Assembly: GCF_017814915.1 (NCBI RefSeq)
Contig: NZ_JAGIPZ010000001.1
Location: 371,459-435,458, forward strand
DNA length: 64,000 bases
Source of the DNA: Herbaspirillum sp. LeCh32-8
GTDB lineage: Bacteria; Pseudomonadota; Gammaproteobacteria; Burkholderiales; Burkholderiaceae_D
Direction: 5' to 3'
A program made the position numbers and the translations under genes. Within the stretch, counting starts at the first letter, position 1. Each line of letters opens with the position of its first letter. The notes beneath the pieces are model-generated. The model saw nothing but the letters and a program-made list of their open reading frames with translations. It had not been told where the DNA came from and made no database searches. Positions 62,965 through 64,000 of the stretch are shown one piece after another.

Positions 62965-63546
62965 ATGCCTCTCAACTTTCCCATTCTGCTGACCTGGCTG
63001 CGGGTTGCGCTGATCCCGCTGGTGGTCGGCGTGTTCTATCTTCCCGAGATCGGCCTGAACCGTTTCGAGCAAGGCGTAGCCTCCACCATCATCTTCATCG
63101 TCGCCGCCGCGACCGACTGGTTTGACGGTTTCCTCGCGCGCCGCTGGAACCAGACCTCGGCCTTCGGCGCCTTCCTCGATCCGGTCGCGGACAAGCTGAT
63201 GGTCACCGGCGCCTTGCTGGTGCTGGTGCACTTGGGCCGTGTGCATCCGGTCATCGCCTTCATCATCATCGGGCGCGAGATCGCGATCTCGGCGCTGCGC
63301 GAGTGGATGGCGCAGATCGGCGCTTCCAAGTCGGTGGCGGTGAGCTCGCTGGGCAAGATCAAGACCACGGCGCAGATGATCGCCATCCCCATGCTGCTGT
63401 ACTACGACACGCTGCTGGGCGTCATCGATACCCGGCTGTGGGGCGCGATCCTGCTGTTCATCGCCGCGGTGCTGACGGTGTGGTCCATGCTGTACTACCT
63501 GCGCCGTGCGATGCCGCTGATAAAAAACGTGCAGGAAAAATCATAA
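62965..63546 (+). CDS. pgsA: CDP-diacylglycerol-glycerol-3-phosphate 3-phosphatidyltransferase
   Basis: A 193-residue inner-membrane enzyme that makes phosphatidylglycerol phosphate. The CDP-alcohol phosphatidyltransferase motif is complete: D-x2-D-G-x2-A-R-x8-G-x3-D-x3-D in TDWFDGFLARRWNQTSAF and GAFLDPVADK. There are about five membrane helices. The start MPLNFPILLTWLRVALIPL is the family start. The uvrC-pgsA-tRNA-Gly arrangement is widespread in Proteobacteria. Confidence 0.95.
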   Translation: MPLNFPILLTWLRVALIPLVVGVFYLPEIGLNRFEQGVASTIIFIVAAATDWFDGFLARRWNQTSAFGAFLDPVADKLMVTGALLVLVHLGRVHPVIAFIIIGREIAISALREWMAQIGASKSVAVSSLGKIKTTAQMIAIPMLLYYDTLLGVIDTRLWGAILLFIAAVLTVWSMLYYLRRAMPLIKNVQEKS

Positions 63547-63552
63547 ATGATG

Positions 63553-63580
63553 TTGACAATTTCCAACGGTGCCCTATAAT
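63553..63580 (+). promoter_or_regulatory. Consensus sigma-70 promoter of tRNA-Gly
   Basis: TTGACA, a 16-base spacer and TATAAT: both boxes are perfect. The start site would be about 10 bases before the tRNA. It lies just after the pgsA stop. Confidence 0.9.
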
Positions 63581-63597
63581 AGCGTTCTGTTGTCGAT

Positions 63598-63673
63598 GCG
63601 GGAGTAGCTCAGTTGGTAGAGCGATACCTTGCCAAGGTATAGGTCGAGAGTTCGAGACTCTTCTCCCGCTCCA
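63598..63673 (+). tRNA. tRNA-Gly(GCC), first copy
   Basis: 76 bases with acceptor GCGGGAG/CTCCCGC, D arm GCTC/GAGC, anticodon loop TTGCCAA (anticodon GCC), T loop TTCGAGA and an encoded CCA. It is identical to the copy at 63924. Confidence 0.97.
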
Positions 63674-63683
63674 GGTTACTTGG

Positions 63684-63717
63684 AAAAAAGGAAGCCTAAC
63701 AAAGCTTCCTTTTTTTA
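63684..63717 (+). terminator. Intrinsic terminator after the first tRNA-Gly
   Basis: AAAAAAGGAAGC and GCTTCCTTTTTT form a 12-bp stem ending in a T run. Confidence 0.92.
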
Positions 63718-63797
63718 TTGTATGAGGCGCGTGCACGTCAACGATGTGTGGTGCAACCCAGGTTGGATCAACGCAAAAATGTTTGCTAAAAAGATGT

Positions 63798-63826
63798 TTG
63801 CAAACAACACGCGTTTTAGGTAGTAT
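63798..63826 (+). promoter_or_regulatory. Candidate promoter of tRNA-Cys/tRNA-Gly
   Basis: TTGCAA, a 17-base spacer and TAGTAT lie 12 bases before the tRNA-Cys. Each box matches the consensus in four positions. Confidence 0.5.
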
Positions 63827-63838
63827 GCGTGTCCCCAA

Positions 63839-63912
63839 GGCGGGGTAGCAAAGTGGTTATGCAGCGGCCTGCAAAGCCGTCTACGCCGGTTCGATCCCGA
63901 CCCCCGCCTCCA
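63839..63912 (+). tRNA. tRNA-Cys(GCA)
   Basis: 74 bases with acceptor GGCGGGG/CCCCGCC, anticodon loop CTGCAAA (anticodon GCA), T loop TTCGATC and an encoded CCA. It is 11 bases before the second tRNA-Gly. Confidence 0.96.
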
Positions 63913-63923
63913 AAACACTCCAT

Positions 63924-63999
63924 GCGGGAGTAGCTCAGTTGGTAGAGCGATACCTTGCCAAGGTATAGGTCGAGAGTTCGAGACTCTTCTCCCGCTCCA
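63924..63999 (+). tRNA. tRNA-Gly(GCC), second copy
   Basis: Base-for-base identical over 76 positions to the copy at 63598, including the encoded CCA. Only one base of the window follows it, so its downstream context is not visible. Confidence 0.97.
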
Positions 64000-64000
64000 G

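Overview
This window looks like a core-chromosome segment of a high-GC betaproteobacterium of the order Burkholderiales, family Oxalobacteraceae, most likely Herbaspirillum. The reasons are the protein sequences, including a PII protein in the classical nadE-glnB arrangement, and the gene orders yceD-rpmF-plsX-fabHDG-acpP-fabF, rpoE-rseA-rseB-mucD-lepA-lepB-rnc-era-recO-pdxJ-acpS-nagZ and ftsK-lolA-rarA-serS. I see no insertion sequence, prophage, CRISPR array or rRNA gene. The genus call is inference from sequence memory, not from a search.

Layout. 1-9.3 kb: RsmI-like methyltransferase (-), ppx, an orphan Fe(III)-binding periplasmic protein behind a possible Fur site, a FemAB/DUF482 acyltransferase (-), nadE, glnB and a Leu/Ile/Val-type periplasmic binding protein. 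9.3-13.6 kb: an aldehyde dehydrogenase / DUF779 unit with a textbook sigma-54 promoter and an upstream palindrome, plus a convergent AcoR-type sigma-54 activator. 13.7-18.2 kb: a radical SAM gene behind an almost perfect LexA (SOS) box, a leucine-rich-repeat protein kinase, a TauE/SafE permease (-) and a frameshifted AraC regulator. 18.2-30.4 kb: smr, an I78 inhibitor-like lipoprotein, trxB, ftsK, lolA, fdxA, a GFA protein, rarA, a membrane protein, serS and an EAL-CBS-GGDEF protein. 30.6-39.7 kb: tRNA-Ser(CGA), a HAMP-GGDEF cyclase, a PhyH dioxygenase / TIM-barrel isomerase / MHS transporter cluster with a LacI regulator and a clear promoter-operator, a MarR/HPP-CBS divergent pair and a 41-residue lipoprotein. 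39.76-39.87 kb: a strong candidate small RNA carrying two anti-Shine-Dalgarno motifs. 40-47.7 kb: DUF1289, maf, yceD, rpmF and the fatty-acid synthesis cluster. 47.7-63.5 kb: a YgfX-like protein, the sigma-E regulon core, translation, secretion and RNA-processing genes, then pdxJ, acpS, nagZ, uvrC and pgsA. 63.6-64 kb: tRNA-Gly(GCC), tRNA-Cys(GCA) and a second identical tRNA-Gly(GCC).

How the parts work together. The two large plus-strand housekeeping blocks link envelope lipid synthesis (plsX, fab, acpP) to the envelope-stress regulator (rpoE/rseAB/mucD) and to membrane protein export (lepA, lepB). The accessory units each carry their own visible regulation: sigma-54 with AcoR for the aldehyde dehydrogenase, LexA for the radical SAM protein and a LacI-type operator for the PhyH/MHS cluster. 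The observations most worth follow-up are the anti-SD small RNA, the SOS-controlled radical SAM gene, the LacI-controlled cluster of unknown substrate and the sigma-54 unit.
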